DNA from: UBA9732 sp963606545
Lineage (GTDB): Bacteria > Spirochaetota > Spirochaetia > Sphaerochaetales > Sphaerochaetaceae
Length of the DNA: 64,000 bases
NCBI GenBank assembly: GCA_963606545.1
Contig: CAVCYP010000002.1
Location: forward strand, 3,209 to 67,208
Reading direction: 5' to 3'
Part shown: positions 17,414 to 25,795 of the stretch, in pieces
Layout of the letters: each line of letters starts with the position of its first letter
Position numbering within the stretch: position 1 is the stretch's first letter
The notes under the pieces: model-generated
The model's database searches: none
Told to the model about the DNA's origin: nothing
What the model saw: only the letters and a program-made list of their open reading frames with translations
Translations under genes and position numbers: made by a program

Positions 17414-18670
17414 GTGCTTATTGATATTACTGTGGCCAATTTTAGGTCAATCAAGGAACCGCAGACAGTTTCGTTTGCAGCCCTTAAGGATAAGAGACTT
17501 GATCAGAGTAAGGTAGAAACAGTTTCTGACAAGCTCAAGGTTTTGAGGACTGTTGCAGTTGTTGGTCCAAACGGCGTTGGCAAGAGTACAATTGTTAGGG
17601 CTCTTGAAGCAGTTAAGGGCATTGTTACCGCAGAAGCTTCAGAAGAGAATCCTCTTAAGAGAATCCTTGCAGGAGCTATTTTTGCTTACAATGAAGTTAA
17701 AAACCAGCCAGCTGAGTTCACAGTTAGAGTTCTTCTTAAGGAAGCAACAGAGACAGAGAAAGAGGTTATTGCAACCTATACTCTGAAGGCTGATACAGAC
17801 CATATTTGGGAAGAAAGCCTTTACTACACTTTTGGTGCATCCAAGAAGCTTATGTTTGAGAGAGTCGCAAAGGCAGATCTCAATGAAGAAGTTACCTACA
17901 ACGTACGTTGGGGCAAGCTTTACAGAGGCGACAAGAAGCGTAATGAAAAAGCTGTTGACGCAAAGCATGTCTATCTTGCAAATGCAGCTCTTAAGGGTGG
18001 CGAAACTTGTTCTGAAGTTTACAAGTGGTTTACCGATACTTTGGATATTCTTCCAATGGGTGTTGGAACTTCTTCAGAGCGCTATATTGCTTCCATGCTT
18101 AATGCTCATCCAGCTTGGAAAGATCAGCTTATCAACTTCTTCTGGAGCATGGATATTACAGATATCAGAGACATTAGAGTTGGAAGCAACAAGGACGGAA
18201 AGTTTGTCCAGTCCAACGACGGTGACATGGTTTTCTTCATTCACTCCAATTCCAAGGCTGCTATGTTCAGCCCTTACGGAAGAGAAAGCCTTTCAATGAA
18301 GAGACTCTCCCTCTTGGCCCTCGCTTTCTTTGAAGCTTTCACAAGAGATAAGGTTCTCATTGTTGATGACTATGGCATGTTCCTCCATCCTGAAGTTCTT
18401 ATCTATCTGACAAGTGTCTTCACAAACGGATGTAAGCGTTCTAGCCAGTTGTTTGTCTTTGACTGCAATCCTACTCTTCTTGAAGACAATCTTCTCAGAA
18501 GAGACGCAATCTATTTTGCAGAGAAAGACAGCGTAGGTTCTACAATTTACTATCCACTGAGCGATTTCAGAGTTCCTGCAAGCGGAAAGATTCGTTCAAT
18601 GTATGAAAGCGGCGCCTTTGGAGCTCTTCCAATCACAAGTGAATTCCGCTTTGTCAACGAGGAGGCTTAA
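17414..18670 (+). CDS. RloA/AbiLi-like AAA_15 ATPase with degenerate hydrolysis motifs
   Basis: 418 aa, GTG start fixed by AAAGGAGG six bases upstream. The N-terminus (VANFRSIKEPQTVSF) and Walker A GPNGVGKST (residues 51-59) are those of the ABC-like ATPases that partner RloB. The C-terminus also matches that family (LLRRDAIYFAEKD, then GAFGALPIT). However, the usual ES.GT signature reads ESLSMKR (about 291), Walker B reads LIVDDY rather than a DE pair (about 315-320), and the switch His segment reads DCNPTLL (about 350). ATP binding looks possible and hydrolysis doubtful. It is followed two bases later by an RloB-like gene. Canonical motifs are from memory. Confidence 0.8.
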   Translation: MLIDITVANFRSIKEPQTVSFAALKDKRLDQSKVETVSDKLKVLRTVAVVGPNGVGKSTIVRALEAVKGIVTAEASEENPLKRILAGAIFAYNEVKNQPAEFTVRVLLKEATETEKEVIATYTLKADTDHIWEESLYYTFGASKKLMFERVAKADLNEEVTYNVRWGKLYRGDKKRNEKAVDAKHVYLANAALKGGETCSEVYKWFTDTLDILPMGVGTSSERYIASMLNAHPAWKDQLINFFWSMDITDIRDIRVGSNKDGKFVQSNDGDMVFFIHSNSKAAMFSPYGRESLSMKRLSLLALAFFEAFTRDKVLIVDDYGMFLHPEVLIYLTSVFTNGCKRSSQLFVFDCNPTLLEDNLLRRDAIYFAEKDSVGSTIYYPLSDFRVPASGKIRSMYESGAFGALPITSEFRFVNEEA

Positions 18671-18672
18671 TT

Positions 18673-19302
18673 ATGATGCGTAAAAGAAATCCTGTTCTCC
18701 CAAAGAAAACTATGTTGATTGTCACCTCCAATCCGGCTCTTGCAGTTTACTTCTCCAAAGTCAGAAAAGACTGCAGATATGTAAGCCTTTCAGTAGAGTG
18801 CCAGAAGGCCGATACTCTTGAAGACCTTGTTAAGGTCACTGCAAAGAGAAGAGTAGCTGGCAAGTACTCCAGTGCTTGGGCAGTCTTTACCTTCAAAGAC
18901 TTCAATCTTAAGGCAGATGACGTTAAGGCGGTTCAGCCATTAGCAGAAGCTAAAAAGGTAAAGCTTGGCTGGTCTAACCCAAGTCTTAGCATGTGGCTTT
19001 TCCTCTACACAAAGCCAATCAACGCTTATGTCTCCAATGCAGCCTCCTTTGATCAGGCTCTTGCCAAGATCTTCCCAGGTTATGAAGAGACAGAAGAGTA
19101 TATGTCAAATGATGGAAAAGACATTCATATCAGAATGTTCTCCTTGTTCAGTAAGGCAATTCTTAACTCCAGCGAGTACAACAAGCTTTGTGAAAGAGCA
19201 ACAGGACTTGCTGCAACCAGTTTCCCATTGCTTTATGAAAACATCAAAGAAATTTGTGGTGAAGCAGATCTCTCTCACAACCAGAGAGTCATTTCAAAAT
19301 AA
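18673..19302 (+). CDS. RloB-like protein lacking the usual acidic catalytic residues
   Basis: 209 aa, ATG behind GAGGAGG. The order of segments follows RloB: a PKKTMLIV strand near residue 10, WAVFTFKDF at 69-77, and SNPSLSMWLFLY at 101-112. In RloB as I know it these read as LIVCEGEKTE, VFDxDDF and SNPCFELWLLLH. Here the first motif has become VTSNPALA, the first Asp of the second is Thr, and the Glu and His of the third are Met and Tyr. A Toprim-like nuclease activity would therefore be lost. It is tightly coupled to the ATPase gene. A structural or regulatory partner is more likely than a nuclease. Confidence 0.72.
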   Translation: MMRKRNPVLPKKTMLIVTSNPALAVYFSKVRKDCRYVSLSVECQKADTLEDLVKVTAKRRVAGKYSSAWAVFTFKDFNLKADDVKAVQPLAEAKKVKLGWSNPSLSMWLFLYTKPINAYVSNAASFDQALAKIFPGYEETEEYMSNDGKDIHIRMFSLFSKAILNSSEYNKLCERATGLAATSFPLLYENIKEICGEADLSHNQRVISK

Positions 19303-19317
19303 GTTAGGGAAGCTTAA

Positions 19318-20220
19318 ATGGACGGATTTGTACTGTTCACTTATACCATCTCAATAGCAGTTGCGTGCATGTCTTTGGCCTTGGCCATTGCTGCACGCAT
19401 TTTGCACAAAGAACCTTGGACAGGGTACTACATTGTATTCCAAAGTTGCCTAGTAGGCATCATGGTGCTAGCTCTGGCCAAGGGGCTTTCATTATTTTTC
19501 ATGCCCAACTCAATTTACGTTGTGTTTAACTTTATCTTCACAACTGTACTTCATTTAGGCATGGCCTTTGTAATTGTTTTTCTGCCTTATTTTTTAAGCT
19601 GGGTAATTGCAAAACCGTGGAGAAGATTCCAGCGCTTGGCTTTTTATCCACTTGCGGCCGCTTATTTTGGTGTTGGTTTGGCCTCTCAGATAGTCTCAAA
19701 TAGCTCGTTTATGTTCTGGGCTTCTTTTGGACAAACCCTAACCTTCCTTGTGATGTACATTTATTGTATTGTCACCCTTTGGAATAACCTTAAAAGCATA
19801 GAGAACAAGCAGGCGCGTGATGTTTGCCTTGCCGTAAATATTACAAGTCTTTGTCTCATTCCTCTTTGTTTCCTTGCTCTGTTCTTTGACTTCATAAAAG
19901 AGCTCAGCAATCCAATTTATGTGCTTGCTTTCTCAATAATTATTTTAGTCTACTATTATTCAAGGTTCACTTTGGACCGTGAAAAATCGGATAATCCAAC
20001 AACTTTGAGCATGGAAAGTCTGGCTCAGTACAAGATTACGGAGCGAGAGTTTTCAGTGGTTCAGTTAATTTGTGAAGGCTTGACCAACAAAGAGATTGCA
20101 AATGAGTTATCAATATCAGTTAATACTGTAAATAATCACGTTGCAAACATCTTTGATAAGACGGGAGTTCGTTCCAGAATTGACCTATTGAAACTGCTCA
20201 AAGAAGGGCCGTGGGCTTAA
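19318..20220 (+). CDS. LuxR-type regulator with an N-terminal multi-pass membrane domain
   Basis: 300 aa. About seven hydrophobic helices fill residues 1-215, then a short linker and a LuxR/FixJ helix-turn-helix at about 232-295 (TEREFSVVQLICEGLTNKEI, then SVNTVNNHVANIFDKTG). This is a membrane-anchored transcription factor that probably senses a small or lipid-like signal and regulates from the membrane. It starts 15 bases after the RloB-like gene, with only a weak AGGGA site, and may be co-transcribed with cpsB-rloA-rloB as their regulator. An 11-base repeat begins at its stop codon. Confidence 0.88.
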   Translation: MDGFVLFTYTISIAVACMSLALAIAARILHKEPWTGYYIVFQSCLVGIMVLALAKGLSLFFMPNSIYVVFNFIFTTVLHLGMAFVIVFLPYFLSWVIAKPWRRFQRLAFYPLAAAYFGVGLASQIVSNSSFMFWASFGQTLTFLVMYIYCIVTLWNNLKSIENKQARDVCLAVNITSLCLIPLCFLALFFDFIKELSNPIYVLAFSIIILVYYYSRFTLDREKSDNPTTLSMESLAQYKITEREFSVVQLICEGLTNKEIANELSISVNTVNNHVANIFDKTGVRSRIDLLKLLKEGPWA

Positions 20221-20253
20221 AGTCAGCTTAAAGTCAGCTTAAAGTTAGCTTAA
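20221..20253 (+). repeat. 11-base tandem repeat after the luxR-type stop codon
   Basis: Three units of agtcagcttaa (the third with one change) directly follow the stop. Each unit ends in GCTTAA, the same bases that end the gene. Confidence 0.85.
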
Positions 20254-20265
20254 ATTGTTTAACCG

Positions 20266-20294
20266 TTGAAAGAAACCTCATTTTCTAGTACAAC
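20266..20294 (+). promoter_or_regulatory. Promoter of gltX-glyQS-tyrS
   Basis: TTGAAA (20266-20271), 17-base spacer, TACAAC (20289-20294), with predicted start near 20301 and the gltX ATG at 20322 behind a GGAG. Confidence 0.6.
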
Positions 20295-20321
20295 ATAGGA
20301 TTGTAATGGAGTCACACTATT

Positions 20322-21800
20322 ATGGAAGTTAGAGTAAGGTATGCACCGTCCCCAACAGGACTGCAACACATTGGCGGGGTGAGAACAGCCCTGTTTAATT
20401 ATTTTTTTGCAAAGACAAATGGCGGTAAGTTTATTCTCAGAGTTGAGGATACTGACCGTGAACGCTATAGTGACGAGTCTCTCCAAGATCTTTACGACAC
20501 GTTGGATTGGCTTGGTGTAAAATGGGATGAAGGCCCTGTGGTAGGTGGACCTTGTGGCCCCTACATTCAGAGCGAAAGATTGCCTATTTATCAAGAATAC
20601 GCAAAAAAACTCGTTGATATGGGCAAAGCGTACTATTGTTACTGCACTCCAGAGCGCTTGGAAGAACTTAGAAAAAAGCAGATTGAAGAGAAAAGTCCAG
20701 TCCAAGGTTATGACGGACACTGCAGAAATTTGACGGCAGAAGAACGTGCAGCTTTGGAAGCTCAGGGCCTCAAGCCGGTTATTAGACTCAAGGTTCCAAA
20801 AGAAGGAAGCACAACTTTCCACGATATTCTTATGGGAGATGTAACAAGAGAGAACAAGGACGTAAGTCCAGACCCAGTTCTGCTTAAGTCTGACGGCTAT
20901 CCAACCTATCATCTTGCAAATGTCATTGATGACCACCTTATGGGCATTACTCACATCATGCGTGCTCAGGAATGGATTCCATCTGGACCACTTCATGTAC
21001 TCCTTTATGAAGCCTTTGGCTGGGACGTCCCAATCTACTGCCACCTTCCAATGGTTATGGGTAACGATGGCCACAAGCTCTCCAAGAGACACGGCTCCAC
21101 CAGCGTCAGAGATTTCAGAAAGAAGGGTTATCTCCCAGAAGCTCTGCTTAACTACGTAAGCCTTGTGGGCTGGTCCTACGACGGCGAGAAAGAATTCTTC
21201 AGCAGAGAAGAGCTTGAAAAGTGCTTTGCTTTGGAAAAAATCAATAAAGCCTCCGGTATTTTTGATTACCAAAAGCTGGACTGGTTCAATGCTCAGTACA
21301 TTAGACAGAAGTCCAATGAAGAACTTGCACAACTTCTTTTGCCTTTCTTGAAGGAAGCTGGTCGCCTAACAGACGCCGATTACGACAAGCTCTTAGCCTT
21401 TGTCCCAGGTGTACGCGACCGCCTCACTTTGCTATCTGATGTAGTAGAGATGACCGCCTTCCTTGAAGACCACGGCGAGCCAGAAGTCGCAATGCTCATC
21501 CCCAAAAAGATGGACGCTGCCACCACGCTGACTTCGCTCAAAGCTGTCTATGAACTTATCAAAGCTGACCTTTGCTCCAACAAAACCGATGATGACATCC
21601 AGCAGGACCTTTGTGACCTAGCTCAGAAGCTTGGCATAAAGAACGCAGGAGTGTTCAATCCACTTAGAGCTGCCGTCACAGGCTTGCAGGTTAGCCCACC
21701 ACCATTTAATTGTATTCATCTCTTAGGAAATGAAGAATCCTACAGACGTATTGAAAGAGCAATAAACGTATTAGAGAAAGAGGTAAATAAAAATGTCTGA
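20322..21800 (+). CDS. gltX: Glutamyl-tRNA synthetase
   Basis: 492 aa, class I synthetase charging tRNA-Glu in the cytoplasm. The HIGH-type motif is PSPTGLQHIGG (about residues 8-18) and the KMSKS-type motif is KLSKRHG near residue 249. The order of the Rossmann fold, connective peptide and helical anticodon-binding domain is normal, and so is the length. It opens a three-synthetase operon and its last eight bases overlap the glycyl-tRNA synthetase start. Whether it also charges tRNA-Gln depends on a GatCAB system elsewhere, which this window does not show. Confidence 0.97.
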   Translation: MEVRVRYAPSPTGLQHIGGVRTALFNYFFAKTNGGKFILRVEDTDRERYSDESLQDLYDTLDWLGVKWDEGPVVGGPCGPYIQSERLPIYQEYAKKLVDMGKAYYCYCTPERLEELRKKQIEEKSPVQGYDGHCRNLTAEERAALEAQGLKPVIRLKVPKEGSTTFHDILMGDVTRENKDVSPDPVLLKSDGYPTYHLANVIDDHLMGITHIMRAQEWIPSGPLHVLLYEAFGWDVPIYCHLPMVMGNDGHKLSKRHGSTSVRDFRKKGYLPEALLNYVSLVGWSYDGEKEFFSREELEKCFALEKINKASGIFDYQKLDWFNAQYIRQKSNEELAQLLLPFLKEAGRLTDADYDKLLAFVPGVRDRLTLLSDVVEMTAFLEDHGEPEVAMLIPKKMDAATTLTSLKAVYELIKADLCSNKTDDDIQQDLCDLAQKLGIKNAGVFNPLRAAVTGLQVSPPPFNCIHLLGNEESYRRIERAINVLEKEVNKNV

Positions 21801-23121
21801 AGTAACAATGGATAAAATAGTATCGCTTTGCAGAAGAAGAGGATTTATCTTCCAGAGCAGTGAAATTTACGGTGGCCTTAATGGCGCATACGACTACGGT
21901 CCAATGGGTGTTCAGCTTAAGAACAACATTAGAGACCTTTGGTGGAAGGAAATGACTCAGCTGCATGACGGCATTGTAGGTCTTGATGCATCTATTCTCA
22001 TGCATTCCAAAGTTTGGGAAGCAAGTGGTCACGTAAGCAACTTTACAGACCCAATGGTAGACTGTAAGCAGTGTAAGAGCCGTTTCAGAGCAGACCAGAT
22101 TGATCTTAACGCAGCTTGCCCGGTTTGCGGAAGCAAAGGCACCTTCACAGCTCCAAGAAACTTTAACCTGATGTTTGCAACTCATATTGGACCAGATGCA
22201 GATGCTGCATCCACCATCTACCTTAGACCAGAAACAGCTCAGGGAATTTACACAGAGTTCAAGAACGTTGTTCAGTCTTCTCGGGTTAAGATTCCATTTG
22301 GAATTGCACAGGTTGGAAAGAGCTTCAGAAATGAAATCACCACCAAGAACTTTATCTTCCGTTCTTGCGAATTTGAGCAGATGGAAATGCAGTTCTTCTG
22401 CAAGCCAGGCACAGATGAGAAGTGGTTCCCGTACTGGCGTGAGCAGAGAATGAACTTCTACATCAACAAACTTGGTATTGTTCCAGATCATCTGAGATGG
22501 CACCAGCACGGACCAGATGAGCTTGCTTTCTATGCAAAGGATGCTTACGATATTCAGTTCCTCTTCCCAATGGGTTGGCAGGAGCTTGAAGGAGTTCATA
22601 GCAGAACCGACTATGACCTTACACAGCATCAGAAGTTCTCTGGCAAGGATATGACTTACCTTGACCCTGAGACCAACGAAAAGTACATTCCTTACGTTGT
22701 AGAAACATCGGCTGGATTAACTAGAAACGTTCTCATGGCGCTTTCAGATGCCTATGAGGAGCAGACTCTAGAGGATGGCGATGTCAGAACAGTTTTGCAC
22801 TTCCATCCAAATGTCGCACCGGTTACAGTTGCCGTGTTGCCGTTGGTCAAGAAGGACGGAATTGGCGAGTACGCAGACAAGTTGGAGCATGAGCTCAGAG
22901 AAGATTTCTGCACCTTCTTTGATCAGAGTGGAGCTATCGGTCGCCGTTACAGAAGAATGGATGAAATTGGAACTCCTTACTGCGTAACTGTTGACTACGA
23001 CACCCTTAAAGATCACACAGTCACTTTGAGATTCCGTGATTCAATGCAGCAGATTCGTGTTCCAGTTTCCAACCTGGTTTCAGAGATTAAGAAAGCAACC
23101 AAAGAATATAAGAGGGTATGA
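21793..23121 (+). CDS. glyQS: Glycyl-tRNA synthetase, dimeric single-chain type
   Basis: 442 aa, class II synthetase. It opens with the usual ILM-like segment SLCRRRGFIFQSSEIYGG and the GAYDYGPMG motif, followed by a four-cysteine zinc knuckle (CKQC and CPVCG, about residues 92-114) and class II motif 2 (GKSFRNEI). The C-terminal anticodon-binding domain contains FDQSGAIGRRYRR. This is the homodimer form found in eukaryotes and many bacteria, not the alpha/beta heterotetramer. It overlaps gltX by eight bases and tyrS by four, so the three enzymes should be made in step. Confidence 0.96.
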   Translation: MSEVTMDKIVSLCRRRGFIFQSSEIYGGLNGAYDYGPMGVQLKNNIRDLWWKEMTQLHDGIVGLDASILMHSKVWEASGHVSNFTDPMVDCKQCKSRFRADQIDLNAACPVCGSKGTFTAPRNFNLMFATHIGPDADAASTIYLRPETAQGIYTEFKNVVQSSRVKIPFGIAQVGKSFRNEITTKNFIFRSCEFEQMEMQFFCKPGTDEKWFPYWREQRMNFYINKLGIVPDHLRWHQHGPDELAFYAKDAYDIQFLFPMGWQELEGVHSRTDYDLTQHQKFSGKDMTYLDPETNEKYIPYVVETSAGLTRNVLMALSDAYEEQTLEDGDVRTVLHFHPNVAPVTVAVLPLVKKDGIGEYADKLEHELREDFCTFFDQSGAIGRRYRRMDEIGTPYCVTVDYDTLKDHTVTLRFRDSMQQIRVPVSNLVSEIKKATKEYKRV

Positions 23122-24356
23122 AGATGAATAAAGCGCTACAGGTACTCGTAGATAGAGGCTTTGTAAAAGACTGCACAAATCTGCAGGGACTTTCTGACCT
23201 TATGGATAAGGGACCTGTCACCTTTTACTGCGGTACAGATCCAACCGGACCTTCCCTTCACGTGGGCCACATTGTTCCTTTCTTTGCTATGCATCATCTT
23301 CAGCAGTTTGGCCATAAGCCAATTGCTCTAGTTGGTGGTGGAACCGGCCTCATTGGGGATCCTTCCGGCAAAACCGAGATGCGTAAAATCCTGCCAGCAG
23401 AGACTATTGAAGCCAATGCAAAGAACATTGCAAAGCAGCTGGCTAAGGTAGTTAACTTTGATGAAGTTCCACCAGAGGGCTACGGCAAAGGCACTATTGC
23501 AAACAATGCTGATTGGCTTGTAGGTCTTAACTACATTGAGTTCCTTAGAGATGTAGGTAAGTACTTCTCTGTAAACAGAATGCTCACTTTTGAAGGGGTC
23601 AAACAGCGCCTTGAAAGAGGTCTTTCTTTCATTGAATTCAACTATCAGCTTTTGCAGTCCTACGATTACTACATGCTGTACAAGAACTACGGTAACATGC
23701 TCCAAATTGGTGGAGCTGACCAGTGGGGCAACATTGTTGCTGGTATTGACCTCATTCAAAGAATGGGCGGACCAGAGTGTTATGGTCTTACCTTCAATCT
23801 CATTATGAGAGCTGACGGCAAAAAAATGGGCAAGAGCGAGCAGGGAGCAGTCTTCCTTGATCCAACCCTCTATACTCCATACAATTTCTATCAGTACTGG
23901 AGAAACATTGCTGATGCTGATGTCATCAAATTCATGAAGCTCTTTACTTTCATGCCCCTTGATGAGATTGCTCAGTATGAGGCTCCTGGTGTTAACATCA
24001 ACGACGCCAAAGCAAAACTTGCCTATGAAGTGACCAAGATTATTCATGGTCAAGAAGAAGCCGACAAAGCCGTTTCCGCAGCCAAAGCTGCCTTTGGTGG
24101 TGCCGCTGACCGCAGTGCAATGCCAACTGCCAACATTGAACTTGGTGAAGGCAAGGGCGTAATTGACCTCTTCTTTGAAGCCGGACTTGGCAACACCAAG
24201 AGCGATATCCGTCGTCTCATTGAAGGCGGTGGTTGCTTCATCAACGACAACAAAATCACAGACGTCAAAGCTATCATCACAAAGGATGAAGCTCAGGACG
24301 GGGAGATGATTCTTAGAGCCGGTAAGAAGCGCATCATGAGAGTCTTAGTTAAATAA
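23118..24356 (+). CDS. tyrS: Tyrosyl-tRNA synthetase
   Basis: 412 aa, class I enzyme. It shows the HIGH-type motif SLHVGHIVP (about residues 45-53), the tyrosine-pocket segment YQLLQSYDYY, GGADQWGNI, and the KMSKS-type KKMGKSEQG (about 236-244). A short C-terminal S4-like RNA-binding domain ends in AGKKRIMRV. Two starts are possible, 23118 and the ATG at 23124. AAGAGGG sits three bases before the first and nine before the second, so the second is slightly better. The gene end overlaps the convergent ABC ATPase gene by 12 bases. Confidence 0.96.
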   Translation: MKMNKALQVLVDRGFVKDCTNLQGLSDLMDKGPVTFYCGTDPTGPSLHVGHIVPFFAMHHLQQFGHKPIALVGGGTGLIGDPSGKTEMRKILPAETIEANAKNIAKQLAKVVNFDEVPPEGYGKGTIANNADWLVGLNYIEFLRDVGKYFSVNRMLTFEGVKQRLERGLSFIEFNYQLLQSYDYYMLYKNYGNMLQIGGADQWGNIVAGIDLIQRMGGPECYGLTFNLIMRADGKKMGKSEQGAVFLDPTLYTPYNFYQYWRNIADADVIKFMKLFTFMPLDEIAQYEAPGVNINDAKAKLAYEVTKIIHGQEEADKAVSAAKAAFGGAADRSAMPTANIELGEGKGVIDLFFEAGLGNTKSDIRRLIEGGGCFINDNKITDVKAIITKDEAQDGEMILRAGKKRIMRVLVK

Positions 24357-25037
24357 GGACTCATTTGCGCTGGATACTGCGTTTACCAAACTATTGTAAA
24401 TTCTAGCCTGTAGTTGTGCCATGCTTTCAGCTGTGCGTTCACTACGGGCTATTTTTATTTCATAGCTGTCTGTAACCTTTAGCGGACTTGGCGCCATACA
24501 CAGCACCTTGTCTGCTGCAAGACAGGCCTCAGTGATATTGTGCGTAACCCACAACACGGTTTTGTGTCCTGCAGGGTCCTTATCCCACAAATCTAAAAAA
24601 GCTCTAAGTAGATTGTCCTTCAGCTTCACATCTAGGTTCTGAAACGGCTCATCCATCAGCACTAGCTTAGCCGGATACGAGAACGCCCTAGCCATAGCCA
24701 CCCGCTGGCTCATGCCGCCAGAAAGCTGAGCCGGATATTTGTCCAAAGCTTCACTTAACCCCACCAGATCCAGAAAACGCCTAGCTTTCTCCGTGTCTCC
24801 CTTCAGCGGAATTGCCACGTTCTCCAGCACCGTCCGCCAAGGCAGTAGTCTAGGCTCCTGAAACAGATAACTGACCGCCGTTTGCCCCATGCTCTGTGCA
24901 ATCATGTTCAGCAGGGTAGTCTTCCCACATCCCGATTCTCCCATAATGCAGGTTATTGTTCTATCCTCCACTTCAAGCGTGAAATCTTTGAGCACAACCT
25001 TATCCTCATAAGCCTTGGAAAGGTTCTTAATTAGCAT
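24345..25037 (-). CDS. ABC importer ATPase, nitrate/sulfonate/taurine (SsuB/TauB) type
   Basis: 230 aa with all ABC motifs: Walker A GESGCGKTT (about residues 34-42), a Q-loop in YLFQEPRLLPW, signature LSGGMSQRV, Walker B LVLMDEP, and the switch His in VTHNITEA. The LLPW after the Q-loop is typical of the SsuB/TauB/ThiZ group. It powers uptake with the permease and binding protein encoded upstream on this strand. Start by AAGGAGG six bases before ATG, overlapping the permease end by seven bases. Confidence 0.92.
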   Translation of the reverse strand: MLIKNLSKAYEDKVVLKDFTLEVEDRTITCIMGESGCGKTTLLNMIAQSMGQTAVSYLFQEPRLLPWRTVLENVAIPLKGDTEKARRFLDLVGLSEALDKYPAQLSGGMSQRVAMARAFSYPAKLVLMDEPFQNLDVKLKDNLLRAFLDLWDKDPAGHKTVLWVTHNITEACLAADKVLCMAPSPLKVTDSYEIKIARSERTAESMAQLQARIYNSLVNAVSSANESLFN

Positions 25038-25795
25038 TTGTTACCTCCTTTCCTAAGCTGCTTCAAAAGCAGATTGAACAGTCCATCCCCAAGCGCCGTA
25101 AGGATTATTGCAATAACAGTCCAAGCAAAAACCTTTGACGTTTCCAGCTGAATTTGAGCCAACTGGAGGGCTCTGCCAATTCCCTGCTTGGGAAGGGTAA
25201 GAACCTCCGCTGCAATGACAACTTTCCAAATCATGGATAGGGTTTGTTTTGCCCCAGTAACCAGATATGGCAACAGAGATGGAATAATCAAATGCTTAAT
25301 GCGTTCTTTGCCTTTGATGTCATATATTTGGCACATAGTCAATAATTTTTGGTCTATACTGTTATATCCGGCCATTGTTTGCACAAACATAACAGGGAAG
25401 GCCATAAGAAAAGCACTGAACACAGGGACAGCTCCGGTGCGTAGCCAGATGAAAGCAAGCAGGATTATGCTCATTACCGGAGTAGCCTTAAACACAGTTA
25501 CGAGAGGTTTAATAAGGTTGTTGAATAAAGGGTATCGGGCTGCAAGGATACCGGCTAAAGCGCCAGAGCAGACAATGAGGACAAAGCTTTCAAAGGCGCG
25601 TAGAACTGTAAAGCTAAGGTTTAGCGCAAAGTCTTGGGCAAGGATTAGATGGGCAAGTTCTCTGAGAACTTCGAGCGGGGTGGGCAGGATGATTGGAGCA
25701 CCAAGGGCTAGCGAACCAAGCTGCCAGAGAAGAATCAGCGCAAGAGAGGACAGGATGGAAATGTAGGTATCCGCCCTTCGTTTGTTCACAACCAA
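25031..25795 (-). CDS. ABC importer permease, SsuC/TauC type
   Basis: 254 aa with about six membrane helices and the EAA-loop region seen in GSNSTIDQ-like form here as AGYNSIDQKLL, the coupling site for the ATPase. It belongs to the nitrate/sulfonate/taurine permease family (BPD_transp_1). The start is uncertain: a TTG at 25795 and a GTG two codons in both lie close behind GAGGG, and the spacing suits the GTG better. It overlaps the binding-protein gene by about ten bases, so all three genes are coupled. Confidence 0.88.
   Translation of the reverse strand: MVVNKRRADTYISILSSLALILLWQLGSLALGAPIILPTPLEVLRELAHLILAQDFALNLSFTVLRAFESFVLIVCSGALAGILAARYPLFNNLIKPLVTVFKATPVMSIILLAFIWLRTGAVPVFSAFLMAFPVMFVQTMAGYNSIDQKLLTMCQIYDIKGKERIKHLIIPSLLPYLVTGAKQTLSMIWKVVIAAEVLTLPKQGIGRALQLAQIQLETSKVFAWTVIAIILTALGDGLFNLLLKQLRKGGNKC

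Noticed and set aside
17414..19302. Active RloAB/AbiL-type phage defence pair
   Set aside because: Fold-level similarity is good, but nearly all catalytic residues are replaced, so I do not call it an active defence system; it is reported as a repurposed pair instead.
20221..20253. CRISPR array
   Set aside because: Units are contiguous and 11 bases long with no spacers. The same holds for the arrays at 34801, 43301 and 52787. No cas genes are present.
20259..21332. Long open frame (357 codons) on the minus strand
   Set aside because: It lies fully antisense to gltX, its codon use mirrors that gene, it has no ribosome site and its product resembles no protein.
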